From Flavobacterium aquariorum (GTDB taxonomy: Bacteria > Bacteroidota > Bacteroidia > Flavobacteriales > Flavobacteriaceae), in NCBI RefSeq assembly GCF_003254745.1, contig NZ_QKXH01000001.1, positions 434,001 to 498,000 on the forward strand: a stretch of DNA of 64,000 nucleotides, written 5' to 3'. The notes beneath the pieces were generated by a model. That model did no database searches. It was not told the origin of the DNA and saw only the letters and a list, made by a program, of their open reading frames with translations. This document shows, piece after piece, positions 63,006 to 64,000 of the stretch (its first letter is position 1; each line of letters starts with the position of its first letter). The position numbers were made by a program, and so were the translations under genes.

Positions 63006-63329
63006 ATGAAAAACAGAGTACAATTAATCGGAAACGCAGGAAACGACCCAATCATCAAATCTTTTGAGGGAGGAAAAAAATTAGCCAATTTGACAATCGC
63101 TACAAACGACAGTTACAAAAATGACAAAGGGGAGCGGGTGGATCAAACCGAATGGCACACTGTAGTAGCCTGGGGAAAAACCGCTGAGATCATTGAGAAA
63201 TTTGTAACTAAAGGCAAACAAATTGCCATAGACGGAAAGCTAACTCACAGAAGCTACGACGACAAGAACGGAGAAAAACGATATATCACTGAAGTGGTCG
63301 TAAACGAAATTATGCTCCTGGGGAAGTAG
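63006..63329 (+). CDS. ssb: Single-stranded DNA-binding protein, short form
   Basis: 107 residues: one OB fold ('VQLIGNAGNDPIIKSFEGGKKLANLTIATNDSY' and 'WHTVVAWGKTAEIIEKFVTKGKQIAIDGKLTHRSY'). The usual acidic tail ending DDDLPF is missing: the protein stops right after the last strand ('NEIMLLGK'). In E. coli the tail recruits partner proteins, so this is probably a secondary SSB, perhaps for a specialised process, with a full-length SSB elsewhere. Its own ATG at 63006 has a normal AT-rich leader. Confidence 0.92.
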   Translation: MKNRVQLIGNAGNDPIIKSFEGGKKLANLTIATNDSYKNDKGERVDQTEWHTVVAWGKTAEIIEKFVTKGKQIAIDGKLTHRSYDDKNGEKRYITEVVVNEIMLLGK

Positions 63330-63404
63330 GTTACAGATTTTGCCGATAGTTTTGGAATAACACAATTAAATGTATTGAGTCTTGCTTCGCCACAGTATAA
63401 TCAT

Positions 63405-63432
63405 ATTGACGGAGGAAGCATCTCCACAGGCA
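63405..63432. repeat. Dispersed intergenic element, second copy
   Basis: Contains 'gacggaggaagcatctccaca', matching the 32090-32110 element with two mismatches. It lies between ssb and its terminator. Confidence 0.55.
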
Positions 63433-63467
63433 TCTCCACAATCTGATAAAGATGAAATTTAATCAAA

Positions 63468-63501
63468 AAAAAGAGTCTCACTGTATGTCGAGACTCTTTT
63501 T
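63468..63501 (+). terminator. Terminator downstream of ssb
   Basis: Stem aaaaagagtct with agactcttttt and a T run; loop of 12 bases. Confidence 0.85.
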
Positions 63502-63592
63502 CATTACTATAATTAACTATTGCGACGGTTCATTATAAACCAACAAGGGATTTAAAAATGTTTATTTATGCAATTCTATCTGTCAACTAGAA

Positions 63593-63766
63593 TTAGGCTG
63601 TTTTTTTTAACAAATCAAACATGGGACAACGGCTGCAGCGTTTTTTCTCACTTTTCATGTATTTTTCGCAACAACTAGACTTACAGTTCTCTGCCACTTT
63701 TATTTTTTTAAGGAGTTCTTTTTTTTTGTCCTTTTTATTTTTCTTCTCTTTTTCTTTCTTGCTCAC
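63593..63766 (-). CDS. Small Lys-rich Cys-motif protein
   Basis: 57 residues from the GTG at 63766. The N-terminus is a Lys/Glu-rich charged stretch, followed by a cysteine pattern: 'CKSSCCEKYMKS..KRCSRCPMF' (five cysteines, likely a metal site). A TTG at 63787 would give a longer frame, but the promoter element TATATTTG at 63790-63797 is only two bases upstream, so transcription should begin after it. Function unknown; a zinc- or Fe-S-type binding protein is plausible. Confidence 0.7.
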   Translation of the reverse strand: MSKKEKEKKNKKDKKKELLKKIKVAENCKSSCCEKYMKSEKKRCSRCPMFDLLKKTA

Positions 63767-63789
63767 CGTGTAAGGAATTAAAAACAAGG

Positions 63790-63797
63790 CAAATATA
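63790..63797 (-). promoter_or_regulatory. -7 promoter element of the small Cys protein gene
   Basis: TATATTTG (TAnnTTTG) on the minus strand, 23 bp before the GTG start. Confidence 0.65.
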
Positions 63798-63848
63798 TAT
63801 TATTTTTATCTGTTCTAAATAAACTTTAACATTTTTTGGAGCAAAAAA

Positions 63849-63881
63849 ATCCCCAAAATGCAATTCAAGCATTTTGGGGAT
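63849..63881 (-). terminator. Terminator of the gene at the window end
   Basis: 13-bp perfect stem (atccccaaaatgc with gcattttggggat), seven-base loop, 25 bp beyond the stop at 63906. Confidence 0.9.
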
Positions 63882-63905
63882 ATTATTTATGAAGGTTTCT
63901 CTTAA

Positions 63906-64000
63906 TTATTTGGTTGTGGCTGCTGCACTTGCTATTGCCATTTGTTGAATATCACGGTCAAAAAGATACAATCCGCCTTTGTCGTCACCGATAAGGTTGA
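63906..64000 (-). CDS. 3' end of an unrecognised gene, cut by window end
   Basis: The visible C-terminus is about 31 residues ('NLIGDDKGGLYLFDRDIQQMA' then an Ala/Thr-rich end). The frame is open to the window edge and ends in TAA at 63906-63908, followed by a clear terminator. It is too short to assign a family. Confidence 0.7.
   Translation of the reverse strand, partial: NLIGDDKGGLYLFDRDIQQMAIASAAATTK

Overview
The window looks like chromosomal DNA of a Flavobacterium-like member of the Bacteroidota. Evidence for this: low GC; short leaders without Shine-Dalgarno sequences; TAnnTTTG-type -7 promoter elements; a gliding-motility lipoprotein (GldH); two secreted proteases ending in type IX secretion (T9SS) sorting domains; a TonB-dependent receptor with a carboxypeptidase-like N-terminal domain; and many 'SCKK'-type lipoproteins. 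I saw no rRNA, tRNA, transposase, integrase or CRISPR array.

Layout. 0-5.1 kb: heme biosynthesis (hemD partial, hemE, an unknown gene, an acetyltransferase, hemF, hemB) followed by a cytochrome c lipoprotein. 5.3-8.6 kb: DNA alkyl repair (ogt), a PolB-like 3'-5' exonuclease, a nucleoside-gate membrane protein and a possible 23-residue membrane peptide. 8.6-17.6 kb: two paralogous thermolysin-family (M4) T9SS proteases flanking class I fumarase. 17.8-20.1 kb: an outer-membrane beta-barrel protein and 3-oxoacid CoA-transferase (scoB, scoA). 20.5-24.7 kb: ricT-gldH-PBP1A. 24.9-27.7 kb: trhO-trhP-ferredoxin, predicted to make 5-hydroxyuridine at tRNA position 34.

27.9-31.4 kb is the accessory island. 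It holds a dispersed hairpin repeat, two AT-rich cassette-like units bounded by attC-like inverted repeats (one with a coiled-coil/membrane-protein pair, one with an OLD-like ATPase-TOPRIM protein), and an XRE-type regulator preceded by about nine 22-bp tandem units, most of which contain a palindrome. This is the most unusual part of the window.

31.5-34.8 kb: a conserved unknown protein, a SulP transporter and a PPK2 kinase. 35.1-40.8 kb: a tripartite RND efflux operon with an operator-like palindrome on its promoter but no local regulator. 41.1-42.4 kb: a DUF4239-like membrane protein and a bacilliredoxin. 42.5-48.0 kb: a metal-related locus (TonB receptor plus thioredoxin, divergent from an NRAMP-UspA fusion and a DtxR/MntR-family regulator) with a shared palindrome between them. 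48.2-50.1 kb: a low-complexity exported protein and an NTF2-like lipoprotein. 50.3-52.8 kb: feoA-feoB plus a small Cys-rich partner, with a Fur-box-like palindrome upstream. 52.9-62.4 kb: SCO1-like protein, DMT exporter, NAD-binding protein, GNATs, a LysR regulator divergent from a rhodanese, an M28 membrane peptidase, a zinc-ribbon protein and a GNAT-nitrilase fusion. 63-64 kb: a short SSB, a small Lys/Cys-rich protein and the 3' end of an unrecognised gene.

Much of the intergenic space carries small repeats: a hairpin family with conserved ends (three clear copies and one weak), 14-bp units directly upstream of two genes, and a 21-bp element seen twice. Functions are assigned by recognising motifs by eye; no database search was possible.
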